This document shows positions 26,297 to 34,601 of a DNA stretch of 64,000 nucleotides, in pieces. The stretch is from positions 2,790,001 to 2,854,000 of the forward strand of contig OZ240206.1 in the NCBI GenBank assembly GCA_965197405.1, in the 5' to 3' direction. Below the pieces are notes generated by a model, which had not been told where the DNA came from, made no database searches, and saw nothing but the letters and a program-made list of their open reading frames with translations. The translations under genes were made by a program, and so were the position numbers. The DNA is from G965197405 sp965197405. Its GTDB lineage: Bacteria; Chloroflexota; Dehalococcoidia; Lucifugimonadales; JAGWBF01. Within the stretch, counting starts at the first letter, position 1, and each line of letters opens with the position of its first letter.

Positions 26297-27498
26297 ATTA
26301 CCCCTGAGGTCCGCAGCAAGGCCAACTCCTCGTTGGAGAGGCCCAACTCTCCACAGTACACCTGTTCATTGTGCTCGCCCAAGCTGGGCGCGGCCCGGCC
26401 CCCTTCCACGGGGTTGTCGCCGTTAATCAGAAAGCCGGCGCCCGGATACTTGAGCGCGCCCACCTCGGAGTGGTCCAACTCGGCAAAGCTCCGCCGCTCC
26501 GCCAGGTGAAGGCAGTTGGCGACCTGCTCCGGGCTCTGGACCACGCCTATCACTAGGCGCCTGTCCATCGCCTCCTTCATCAAGTCAATGCCCTTCCATC
26601 CCGCCAGGCGGGGTTGAATCAGGTCGAGCAACTCCTGCCAGTTCTGTATCCTACCCCTGGCACTGCTGAACTTGGGGTCGAGCAACCGTGGCTCCTCGAG
26701 AAACTCGGCCCACGTCTCCATCGGATTCCCACCTGTGCCTGCCGTGGTGAGAGTCACTTCGCTGTCGCTGGCCGGAACGTGCATCCCGTCCATCACGTTA
26801 TGGTCGGCGAAGCCGCGCCCGGCGATGACCCCGGTGAAGCTGTACTGGTGTATAAAGCTAGGCGGCGTACTGACGACCGACTCCATGACGGACACGTCAA
26901 CGTGCTGCCCTTCTCCCGTCGTCCTCTGGTGAAGGAGCGCCGCCATAGTGGCAATGGCAGCGTTTCGCGCCGTCACGATCTCCATCTGCTCCAGGGCTGT
27001 CCCCATAGGGGGGCGGTCGCCCTCTCCCGTGGTATAGAGGAACCCCCCTATTGCCTGGGCGACGAGGTCGCTGCCCAGGTAGTGGCTATACGGCCCCGTC
27101 TGTCCGAAGGGGGTGATGGACGTGACGACCATCCGGGGATTCACCTGTTGAAGGACTTCGTAGCCAAGGCCCAGGGTATCCAGGTAGCCGGGGGCGTAGC
27201 TCTCGACCAGCACATCCCTATCGGAAACTAGCCGGAGGAAGAGGTCCCGCCCCGTGGGCGTCCCCACGTCCAGGGTGACGCCTCGCTTGTTGGAGTTGAA
27301 GGCCAGGAACAGGGAGCTCCGGTCCGGGTGAGGCTCCCCGCCGATGAAGGGAGGCTCGTAGCGTGCGGGGTCGCCCCTACGCGGAGGCTCGACCTTCAGG
27401 GTATCTGCGCCCTGGTCGGCCAGCAGCTTGGAGCAGAAGGCCCCCGACAGGCTGTGGGTGAGCTCGATGACTCGTACGTCGTCCAGTATTCCCAGCAT
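26293..27498 (-). CDS. CaiB/BaiF CoA-transferase with Glu at the catalytic Asp position
   Basis: 401 residues. Signatures: LDDVRVIELTHSLSGAFCSKLLADQGAD, KVEPPRRGDPARY, NSNKRGVTLDVGT, TSITPFGQTGPYS, GEGQHVDVSVMES. Aligning the segment before AALLHQRTTGEGQ with the other two copies, the catalytic Asp is replaced by Glu (LEQMEIVTARN). The residue could still carry the acyl chain, or activity may be altered. Lies 375 bases downstream of the third CaiB gene, the gap being filled by repeats A3 and B2. Confidence 0.9.
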   Translation of the reverse strand: MLGILDDVRVIELTHSLSGAFCSKLLADQGADTLKVEPPRRGDPARYEPPFIGGEPHPDRSSLFLAFNSNKRGVTLDVGTPTGRDLFLRLVSDRDVLVESYAPGYLDTLGLGYEVLQQVNPRMVVTSITPFGQTGPYSHYLGSDLVAQAIGGFLYTTGEGDRPPMGTALEQMEIVTARNAAIATMAALLHQRTTGEGQHVDVSVMESVVSTPPSFIHQYSFTGVIAGRGFADHNVMDGMHVPASDSEVTLTTAGTGGNPMETWAEFLEEPRLLDPKFSSARGRIQNWQELLDLIQPRLAGWKGIDLMKEAMDRRLVIGVVQSPEQVANCLHLAERRSFAELDHSEVGALKYPGAGFLINGDNPVEGGRAAPSLGEHNEQVYCGELGLSNEELALLRTSGVI

Positions 27499-27551
27499 CT
27501 CAATTCCTGTATCTTGATTTTGCCATGAAAATACCCTGCCCCCCCTCTGAT

Positions 27552-27670
27552 GTCATTCCGAGCGCAGCGAGGAATCTAAAAATCCATGCTCTCGAATAAG
27601 CCCGCGTCTGAGATTCCTCACTCCGCTGAGTTCATCCTGAGCGCAGCCGAAGGGCTCCGTTCGGAATGAC
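27552..27670. repeat. dispersed repeat family A, copy A3 (core type 2)
   Basis: gtcattccgagcgcagcg at one end and gttcggaatgac at the other. Its core (aaatccatgctctcgaataa, gcccgcgtctg) is the reverse complement of the core of A6 at 37285-37379. Directly followed by B2. Confidence 0.8.
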
Positions 27671-27707
27671 AGGCGGCGGGGCCTGTATTGCCATGAGAAT
27701 GCCCTTC

Positions 27708-27850
27708 GTCATACCCGTGAAGCTTGTCCCCGTGAAAACGGGGAGCGGGTATCCACAGCCCCGGTCCCTGGACTCCCACTTTCGTGGGAGTGACGATGGG
27801 GAAGTCCAGCCGCCATTTTCATCCTTCTTGATGTGGCCTGGCAAGGGCAT
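27708..27850. repeat. dispersed repeat family B, copy B2
   Basis: gtcatacccgtgaag ... gagcgggtatcc, then ggactcccactttcgtgggagtgac, then the distal arm (gtccagccgccattttcatcc, broken by ttgatgtggcc and gcaagggcat). The first hairpin contains an inserted smaller hairpin, cttgtccccgtgaaaacgggg. With A3 it accounts for the whole 27499-27873 gap. Confidence 0.8.
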
Positions 27851-27873
27851 AGAGATTCCGAGGGCAGGCGGGG

Positions 27874-29244
27874 CTACTCGTCATTGCTTGAAGAGCCTGT
27901 AGTGACACCGAAAAGGAGCAGGTGGTTCTTGTAATTGGGGTCGGAGAGCGTGTTATCGGCGCCGATGCCCCGCTGACGGCCTGCCGGAGGCGGAGGCTCG
28001 CCGGCCTTTGGTGCAGTGGAAATTACCTCTTCCCCGGCCAGTCTCTCTATCTCGGAGTCCGAGAAGCCCGCAACGTCGCGCAAGACCTTCAGGTTATGCT
28101 CGCCCAGGGCCGACACCCGGCTCAGGGCCAATGGGGATTTGGGGATGCGAAAAGGCCGGCCAGCATACACGCGAGGACCAACCCGGGGGGCATTCCCGTT
28201 GTCGAACAGGTCGAAGTAGGAGCGTTCTCTGAGGTGCGGGTCCGACACCAGGTCGCGAGCGGTAAGCACAGCGCCGGCGGGCACGCCGTGCCCTTGCAGG
28301 AGGTGCATCAGGTCCTGGTCGTCCTGGGAAGCGGTCCACCGGCCCAGGTGCTCGTCCAGCTGTTGCCTATGCTCCCAGCGTCCGAGGCCGCCGTCGAACC
28401 GGGAATCCGCCGCCCAGGCAGGCTCGCCCATCGCTTCTCTGAGGCGTCGCCATTCATCGTCGGTGGAGACGGCGATCGCGACCCAACGGTCATCACCCCG
28501 GCAGGGATAGACATTGTGGGGGGCTTTCCACAGATGGGCGGTGCCGAGCCGTGGCCGGGATACTCCTCGCTGCGCTTCGAGGATGGCGGGCGCGATGCAG
28601 GAAACGCCCGTTTCGTACATGCTCAGGTCAATTCTCATGCCTGAGCCGGTCTTTCGACGCTGGTAGAGGGCCAGGAGAAGGGCGTATGCGACGTTCAACC
28701 CCCCCGTATGGTCCATGTAGTTGCTGCTGGCGCGGATGGATGGGCCGCCCTCGTACCCGGTGAGGTAGGAAAGGCCGCAGGCGGCGTCCACCGTGCGAGC
28801 ACGGGCCCCATAGGCCCGCCACGGCCCGCTATGCCCGTAGGCCGTACAGCTAAGGGTGATGATGTCCGGCTTCACCTCGGCCAGGCTTTCATGGTCAAGG
28901 CCGAGGCGTTTCATCGTGCCGGGACGGAAGTTATCGGTAACGATGTCGCACTTTTCCAGCAGATTCAGGAATACTTCCCTGCCCAGTGGGTGGGTCACCT
29001 CCATACAGAGGCTCTCCTTGTTGCGTGCCCAGTAGGCGAAGGTCCCCCCTTCGTTCCACCACTCCTCGCCGGGGTCGTCGTCGGGGAAGGGGCCGGAGCG
29101 CCTGTCCTGCATGTGCTCCGCGCTCTCTACCCGAATGACTTCAGCGCCAAAGTCGGCGAGAAAGGCGGTCCCCCAGGGCAGGACGTGCACCTGCTCCAGG
29201 GACAACACTCGTACACCATCCAGTACGGCTTTTTGCGACACCAC
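27874..29244 (-). CDS. CaiB/BaiF CoA-transferase
   Basis: 456 residues from a GTG start; longer than the usual 390-410 because of a C-terminal tail after the LAGEEVIS end (APKAGEPPPPAGRQRGIG, then a short hydrophobic stretch) and an N-terminal loop. Signatures: LDGVRVLSLEQVHVLPWGT, AEVIRVESAEHMQD, NLLEKCDIVTDNFRPGTMKRLGLD in pieces, LSCTAYGHSGPW, catalytic Asp in NYMDHTGGL, and GSGMRIDLSMYETG. Probably activates an acid substrate as its CoA ester. Lies between repeats B2 and B3. Confidence 0.9.
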   Translation of the reverse strand: MVSQKAVLDGVRVLSLEQVHVLPWGTAFLADFGAEVIRVESAEHMQDRRSGPFPDDDPGEEWWNEGGTFAYWARNKESLCMEVTHPLGREVFLNLLEKCDIVTDNFRPGTMKRLGLDHESLAEVKPDIITLSCTAYGHSGPWRAYGARARTVDAACGLSYLTGYEGGPSIRASSNYMDHTGGLNVAYALLLALYQRRKTGSGMRIDLSMYETGVSCIAPAILEAQRGVSRPRLGTAHLWKAPHNVYPCRGDDRWVAIAVSTDDEWRRLREAMGEPAWAADSRFDGGLGRWEHRQQLDEHLGRWTASQDDQDLMHLLQGHGVPAGAVLTARDLVSDPHLRERSYFDLFDNGNAPRVGPRVYAGRPFRIPKSPLALSRVSALGEHNLKVLRDVAGFSDSEIERLAGEEVISTAPKAGEPPPPAGRQRGIGADNTLSDPNYKNHLLLFGVTTGSSSNDE

Positions 29245-29268
29245 CGACCTCTAATGAAAATGTCTTTT

Positions 29269-29342
29269 GTCATACCCGCGGAAGCGGGTATCCACAGCCC
29301 CGGTGTCCCTGGACTCCCGCTTTCGCGAGAGTGACGGTGGGG
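29269..29342. repeat. dispersed repeat family B, copy B3 (short form)
   Basis: gtcatacccgcggaagcgggtatcc and ggactcccgctttcgcgagagtgac joined by acagccccggtgtccct. Lacks the distal arm. Both halves are near-perfect hairpins. Confidence 0.75.
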
Positions 29343-29372
29343 TTATTTCTAATGCCATTACCCTGTAAGTGG

Positions 29373-31691
29373 CTACTTCTTCGCTTCCTTTTCCCACAGC
29401 GCTTCCAGAATGCTGCCGGGCGACATGGGGAGCTTGACCATCCTTATGCCGATGGCGTTGTAAATGGCGTTCGCTATGGCGGCCATGGGGGGTACGATGG
29501 GGATTTCTCCCACGCCCCGGACTCCGTAGGGATGGCCGGGATTCGCCACTTCTATGATCACCGTGTCTATCATCGGCAGGTCGAGACTGGTGGGCATCCT
29601 GTAGTCCAAGAAGCTGGAGTTGGCCATCTCGCCCTGGTCGTTATAGAAATACTCCTCGTTCAGCGCCCAGCCGATGCCCTGGACCACGCCTCCCTGCATC
29701 TGCCCTTCCACGTAGCTGGGATGAATGGCTTTTCCCGCGTCCTGCAACGCGGTGTAGCGCAAGATGTCAACCTTCCCCGTGTCCGGGTCCACCTCCACGT
29801 CCACGATGTGGAGCGCGAAGACGCCTCCCACACCCGACGGGTCTACGTTGGCGCGCCCGACGATGGGGCCGCCGGTGGAGTTCAACATGCCGGACAGCTC
29901 TTTGAAAGTGAGCCGCAGCTCCGGGTCCGACTTGTGGGTGAGGACCGCATTCGAGAACTCCACATCACCGCTGGAGACATCCCATATTCTGGCCGCCCGC
30001 TCTATCATCTGCCGCTTCACGTCCTGGGCCGCCTCGTAGCAGGCCCATCCGGTCTTGAAGGCCACGCTGCTGCCCCCGGTCATAGACGTATATCCCACCG
30101 AGTCCGTATCCGCCACCACCGGGTGCACGTCCTCCGCAGGGATGCCCAGGACCTCGGCAAGCTGCATGGCCACGGCGGCGCGGGTGCCCCCGATGTCGGG
30201 TGACCCCTCGACAAGGCTGATGGTCCCATCGGCATTCACACTGGCTGTGGCGCTCGATGGCCCCCCGGCGTTGAACCAGAAACCGCCGGCGACTCCACGG
30301 CCGCGGTTCGCCCCCTCCAGGGGCGCGGAGTAATGCTCGTGCTCCTTAGAGGCCTGGAGAGTCTCGAGATTGCCTACACGAGGGAACCTGACGCCGGTAA
30401 TCTGGCGTGTGCCCTCCTTGGAGCCGTTGAGCAGCCGGAAGTCCAGGGCGTCCATTCCTATCTTCTCGCATATCTCATCTATGACCGTCTCCGCGGCAAA
30501 TGCGGCAGCCGGAGCGCCCGGGGCCCTGTAGGCGGCGGTCTTGGGCTTGTTCGACACCACGTCGTACCCTTCCACGCGGGCATTGGCGACATCGTAAGGC
30601 CCAAAGATACATTGAGCGCCGGCGTTTACCAGCGACCCGGGGTAGGCGCCGGCTTCATAGGCCAGGTAGGCGTCTACAGCTGTGATGCGCCCGTCTTTGG
30701 TAGCGCCCATCTTCACCTTCAGGTAGCCGCCGGAGGTGGGCCCGGTCGCCTCGAATACCTCGGTACGGCCCATGGTCAGCTTGACCGGCTTCCCCGTCTT
30801 CTTGGAGAGCAGGCAGGCGACCGGCTCCAGGTATGGGACCAGCTTCCCTCCGAATCCACCGCCGATTTCCGTCGGGATGGCCTTGATTCTCGAAACAGGT
30901 ATGTCGAGTATGCTAGCGGTCACGTCCCTTACGTTGAACTGGCTCTGGCTGGTGGACCAGATAGTGAGGTTGCCGTCGGCGTTCCACAATGCGGTGGCGC
31001 TGTGGGGCTCTATGTAGCCCTGGTGTACGGTCGCGGTCTCGTACTCATGCTCGACGATGACGTCGGCCTCTTTGAACCCCTTCTCCAGATCGCCGACCTC
31101 GAACACGAATCTGTTGGCTATGTTGGTGCCCTTGCTGGCGTCGTCCTCGGACTTCAGCCCGCTTGGGGGCATGATGTCCACGCTCGACAGTGTAGCCAGC
31201 CTATCGTGAAGGACTGGGGCGTCCGCTTTCATGGCGTCCAGCACGTTTATAACCGGAGGCAGCACTTCGTAGTCCACATCTATCAGCTCCAGCGCTTCTT
31301 CGGCTACGTGGATGCTGGTCGCGGCAACGGCTGCCACGGCGTGGCCCTTGTAAAGGGCCTTGGCCCCCGCCATGAAGTTGTTGCTCAGGAACTGCAGGTC
31401 TATCGCTCCCCCCTCGCCCACGTCGGTCGTTTGGTCCACGAAGGTGGGAAAGTCCGCCGACGTTACCACTGCCCTCACCCCCGGGAGGGCCAGCGCTCGG
31501 CTGGCATCAATGGACTTAATCCGTGCGTGGGGGTGTGGACTTCGCAAAATCTTGCCGTGAAGGAGCCCTTGTAGCTGAACGTCGTCGCCATACTGGGCCC
31601 GTCCCGTTACCTTGTCCGTCCCGTCGTGGCGAATGGGTCTTGTGCCCACCACGTTGTACTCCTGATTGGACAGCACTATGTTAGAAGCCAT
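29373..31691 (-). CDS. xanthine dehydrogenase family molybdopterin-binding subunit
   Basis: 772 residues, the large catalytic subunit of a molybdenum hydroxylase; aggtgaaagg precedes the ATG. N-terminal a/b hammerhead (PIRHDGTDKVTGRAQYGDD), Mo-pterin regions (GGGFGGKLVPYLEP; AYRAPGAPAAAFAAE; GGSSVAFKTG), and the catalytic Glu near the end in GVRGVGEIP. The active-site loop is AYRAPG, not the AYRCSFR of form I CO dehydrogenase, so it is not a CO-oxidising CoxL. No FAD or 2Fe-2S subunit is adjacent; a matching pair lies at 58084-59503. Probably hydroxylates an aromatic or heterocyclic compound. Confidence 0.93.
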   Translation of the reverse strand: MASNIVLSNQEYNVVGTRPIRHDGTDKVTGRAQYGDDVQLQGLLHGKILRSPHPHARIKSIDASRALALPGVRAVVTSADFPTFVDQTTDVGEGGAIDLQFLSNNFMAGAKALYKGHAVAAVAATSIHVAEEALELIDVDYEVLPPVINVLDAMKADAPVLHDRLATLSSVDIMPPSGLKSEDDASKGTNIANRFVFEVGDLEKGFKEADVIVEHEYETATVHQGYIEPHSATALWNADGNLTIWSTSQSQFNVRDVTASILDIPVSRIKAIPTEIGGGFGGKLVPYLEPVACLLSKKTGKPVKLTMGRTEVFEATGPTSGGYLKVKMGATKDGRITAVDAYLAYEAGAYPGSLVNAGAQCIFGPYDVANARVEGYDVVSNKPKTAAYRAPGAPAAAFAAETVIDEICEKIGMDALDFRLLNGSKEGTRQITGVRFPRVGNLETLQASKEHEHYSAPLEGANRGRGVAGGFWFNAGGPSSATASVNADGTISLVEGSPDIGGTRAAVAMQLAEVLGIPAEDVHPVVADTDSVGYTSMTGGSSVAFKTGWACYEAAQDVKRQMIERAARIWDVSSGDVEFSNAVLTHKSDPELRLTFKELSGMLNSTGGPIVGRANVDPSGVGGVFALHIVDVEVDPDTGKVDILRYTALQDAGKAIHPSYVEGQMQGGVVQGIGWALNEEYFYNDQGEMANSSFLDYRMPTSLDLPMIDTVIIEVANPGHPYGVRGVGEIPIVPPMAAIANAIYNAIGIRMVKLPMSPGSILEALWEKEAKK

Positions 31692-31752
31692 CGGCCTTTC
31701 ACCTCCATGCCAAGCTATCTAAGTCCAAAGAGAGGACCACCTTTACGAGGCA

Positions 31753-31781
31753 ATTGTAGTGGTGAATCAGAATGGCGTCAA
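31753..31781 (-). promoter_or_regulatory. sigma70-type promoter of the molybdenum hydroxylase gene
   Basis: On the minus strand TTGACG (31781-31776), 17-base spacer, TACAAT (31758-31753), about 62 bases before the start codon. Confidence 0.65.
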
Positions 31782-31814
31782 CACCATATAAGCTGATGCC
31801 AGAGTCTTTCAATT

Positions 31815-31971
31815 GTCACCCCCTGTTCAAGCCAGGGGCAGGCTCCGAGCACAGCGAGGGGTCTAAAGTCCTGGCTGACCGTGCGGTTGTTCTGGCCGTA
31901 CTGCCTTGATTCCGGTTTTTGTTAGGCACCCTTTTAGATTCCTCACTCCGCTTCGCTCCGTTCGGAATGAC
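31815..31971. repeat. dispersed repeat family A, copy A4
   Basis: Starts gtcaccccctgttcaag and ends gttcggaatgac; core in the orientation opposite to A1 (actgccttgattccgg, ttgttaggca). With the promoter at 31753 it explains the 31692-32038 gap. Confidence 0.8.
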
Positions 31972-32038
31972 ACGCGACGGGGGCCTGCATTCACCTGACA
32001 TCGAGAATGAAACGACCCTGATCTAATGCCTGACAGAG

Positions 32039-33436
32039 CTAGGGGGTGAGTAGCTGGACGATTTCCTCAACCCTAGTCACATCCTCAAAGCCATCCACGA
32101 GGTCTATGAGTCGCTGGCAGTTGGCCTGTGGCAGGTGTCCGGCCCCGGCCTCCCAGCAGTTCCGGAACTTGGTCAAGTGCTGTTCCCTGGTCAGAGGCTT
32201 GTCCGGATGCCCCAACACCTGCTCCAGGGATAGCTCATGGGTCTCGCCATTCTTCAGCCGCATCCGGAGCCGCACCGGGACCATAGCGTTTTCATCCTGG
32301 ATACTGGCGTCCTGCTCGACTCGGATGCGCCGCGCCAGCTCATGCACCGACGGGTCACGCAGGGCGTCGTCCCAGAAGTCGGTGACGAACAGGGTATTTT
32401 TGATGAGCGCGGTCGCCACGACGAAGGGGATGGATAGCTTGGCGTACTGCGCCGGCGGGGAGTCCATGTCGAGGGGACGCCCCACCAGCCGGTGAACCAG
32501 GGGCGGGACGAAGGCCTGGCACTCCGCCACATCCTCCGGGGCTATGCTATGGGCATTGCGCAGAGCCAGGGCAGCCTCAACCGCGCCATGGGTCAGACGC
32601 CCGCAGGGGTAAGGCTTATGGCCCACGCGTTCGACCTGCCAGGAGCGGCCAAGGTTCGTCATGGCATCGTCCAGGTCGTACTCCCCCTCGAAGAGCCGGA
32701 AGTAACCATACCGGCCCTCCAGGACTTCCGAGGCCCCTATCACGCCTTCCGCTGCCAGGGCGATAGCAGTGACCGCGGCCCTGGCATTGAACCCGGTCTG
32801 CATGGAGTTCACCATCGCGCCTTCGTGATGGGGTTGCAGGGTGCCGCAAATCTGGCTGTAGACAATGCCCATCGCGTTTGACAGGGCCTGCTCGCCGAAT
32901 CCCGCAATTTTCCCTGCCGCGGCGGTGGCGCCAAAAGCGCCGGCTGTGCCCGGCCGGAAATGGCTAATAGGTGCCCTAGAGGAGACGCCGATGGAGCAGG
33001 AGACGTCCACTCCCAGGGCAACGGCGGTTAGAAGCTCCCGACCTGTGACGCCCCCCTTCGTCTCTGCAACGGCTAAAGCCACGGGCAAAGCGGTAGTGAA
33101 TGGGTGGAGCACGGCAAGGTCGTGGACGCAATCGAACTCCTGGTTGTGCATCAGGAAGCTGTTCACCATCGCGACGGAGGGAGACGGGAGCCTGTCGCCG
33201 GAGACCAGGACGGTGCTTTCCTCCTTGCCTCCCCAGCTCTGGAGGACCCGGAGCATCTGCTGGACGCCCGGGGCCAGCGTTCCAACAATGGCCACCCCGA
33301 AGGAATCGAGCAGAAAGGTCTTGGTGGCCTTTACAGCTTCCGGAGAGAGGTCTTCATAGCGGCTGGCCAGGACGTGGCGCACGAGGCCGTGGATGGCATC
33401 AGCTTTGTCACCCGGTTCGATGGTCTTGTTGGTCAC
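32039..33436 (-). CDS. MmgE/PrpD family protein
   Basis: 465 residues from a GTG start with aggagggg upstream. All-alpha N-terminal domain (ETKGGVTGRELLTAVALGVD, GVSSRAPISHFRPGTAGAFG, ATAAAGKIAGFGEQALSNAMGI in pieces) and the KPYPCGRLTHGAVEAALALR segment typical of 2-methylcitrate dehydratase and iminodisuccinate epimerase relatives. In this setting of CoA-transferases and lyases it is likely a dehydratase or isomerase of a carboxylic acid; the exact substrate is not evident. No prpB or prpC nearby, so a methylcitrate cycle is not supported. Confidence 0.88.
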   Translation of the reverse strand: MTNKTIEPGDKADAIHGLVRHVLASRYEDLSPEAVKATKTFLLDSFGVAIVGTLAPGVQQMLRVLQSWGGKEESTVLVSGDRLPSPSVAMVNSFLMHNQEFDCVHDLAVLHPFTTALPVALAVAETKGGVTGRELLTAVALGVDVSCSIGVSSRAPISHFRPGTAGAFGATAAAGKIAGFGEQALSNAMGIVYSQICGTLQPHHEGAMVNSMQTGFNARAAVTAIALAAEGVIGASEVLEGRYGYFRLFEGEYDLDDAMTNLGRSWQVERVGHKPYPCGRLTHGAVEAALALRNAHSIAPEDVAECQAFVPPLVHRLVGRPLDMDSPPAQYAKLSIPFVVATALIKNTLFVTDFWDDALRDPSVHELARRIRVEQDASIQDENAMVPVRLRMRLKNGETHELSLEQVLGHPDKPLTREQHLTKFRNCWEAGAGHLPQANCQRLIDLVDGFEDVTRVEEIVQLLTP

Positions 33437-33623
33437 GATACCCCTCCTATATATATCTAGCTTCCTTGGTTTCTATGGTATGACCACACACCCCGCAGGC
33501 CATTGCATAATCGAAAGGCCGTGCTCCCTGCTCATCGCCTATTCCCTATGCCCTGTTCTTAGTGTACAATACTCCCGTTCAGACATATAGAAAAGCTGCG
33601 GCGCCTCCCAGGGCCATTTAATC

Positions 33624-33754
33624 GTTACCCCGAGCGGAGCGAGGGGTCTAAACTCCTGCCCGACAGGGGTCTTATTCTGGCCTGTACTGCTTTGACGCGA
33701 GTTTCAAGTTAGGCGCCATTTTAGATTCTTCGTCGCTCCGCTCCTCAGAATGAC
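33624..33754. repeat. dispersed repeat family A, copy A5
   Basis: gttaccccgagcggagcg ... ctcctcagaatgac, same core and orientation as A4. The 33437-33851 gap also holds a weak promoter-like pair (33542-33570, TTCCCT and TACAAT at 17 bases) and otherwise nothing recognised. Confidence 0.75.
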
Positions 33755-33851
33755 GAGAGGAAGCAATGTGTGACCTCTTAAACCAGATATTTCTTCGGAG
33801 ACTAACGCTGGGCCTGTGAAAGGCTTCTGGAACCCTTAGAGGAGAGTTGAC

Positions 33852-34601
33852 GTGCCAAACTTGCCGACTCATTTGAGCCTGGCCTTGCAGGTGGCCCGCA
33901 GAATAGGCCATTCAACCATTGACGAGCACCTGGGCAGGTTCCTTCTAGGCTCCACGTCTCCGGACATCAGGATAATGACCAAGTGGCAGCGCTACCAGAC
34001 CCACTTCGCCCCCCTCACTGTCGAGCACGTCGGCACGGGGGTCAGAGGACTCCTCCACACCTACCCCGCCCTAGCCGATTCTTCCAGGGTAAGCGATGAG
34101 ACCAAGGCCTTTCTTTCGGGCTATTTTACTCACCTGGTTGCCGACGAGACCTGGATTCTGCATATATACCGCCCCTATTTCGGCGACCGGCAGCTTTTCC
34201 CGGACCAGGTCAAGGCCAACATATGGGACAGGGCCTTGCAACTGGACATGGACAAGGTCTCCAGGGATGAGTTGGGAGATATGGAGCAGGTGCGGACGTT
34301 CCTGAACGGTTCCGAGTCCGGTGTGGGGGTGGAGTTCATCAGCGCTGAAACCCTGGGCAAGTGGAGGGAGTGGGTGACTGATTTCACCACCTGGGAGTTT
34401 ACCTGGGAGCGCTTGCGTTTTGCCGCACGCAGGATGTCCCAGAACAATGGCGATGCCATGCAGGTGGTTGAGGAGTTCCTCCAGTGTGTGCCAAGCAGCC
34501 TGGAAGGTGTATACAATGAGATACCGATGGAGGAGATAGCTTCCTATCGAGAAAAGGTTATCGAGAAGGCCGCACACTTGATAGAGGAGTACCTGGAGTG
34601 A
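33852..34601 (+). CDS. zinc-dependent phospholipase C-like protein
   Basis: 249 residues from GTG 33852. Matches the bacterial Zn_dep_PLPC pattern: NLPTHLSLALQVARR at the start, GSTSPDIR, a His in QTHFAPL, and FLSGYFTHLVADETW, whose His and Asp are the expected metal ligands. No signal peptide, so a cytoplasmic metallohydrolase is more likely than a toxin-type phospholipase. Its last bases overlap the hisD start (gtga), showing it is translated as part of the histidine operon; any link to histidine synthesis is unproven. Confidence 0.8.
   Translation: MPNLPTHLSLALQVARRIGHSTIDEHLGRFLLGSTSPDIRIMTKWQRYQTHFAPLTVEHVGTGVRGLLHTYPALADSSRVSDETKAFLSGYFTHLVADETWILHIYRPYFGDRQLFPDQVKANIWDRALQLDMDKVSRDELGDMEQVRTFLNGSESGVGVEFISAETLGKWREWVTDFTTWEFTWERLRFAARRMSQNNGDAMQVVEEFLQCVPSSLEGVYNEIPMEEIASYREKVIEKAAHLIEEYLE

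Noticed and set aside
30333..31574. 413-codon plus-strand frame opposite the Mo hydroxylase large subunit
   Set aside because: Lies wholly antisense to a gene with clear family motifs; composition is that of a shadow frame.
29373..31691. CoxL of aerobic CO dehydrogenase
   Set aside because: The active-site loop is AYRAPG rather than AYRCSFR, so CO oxidation is not supported.
32039..33436. 2-methylcitrate dehydratase PrpD in a propionate operon
   Set aside because: No prpB, prpC or acnD nearby; only the broad MmgE/PrpD family call is supported.
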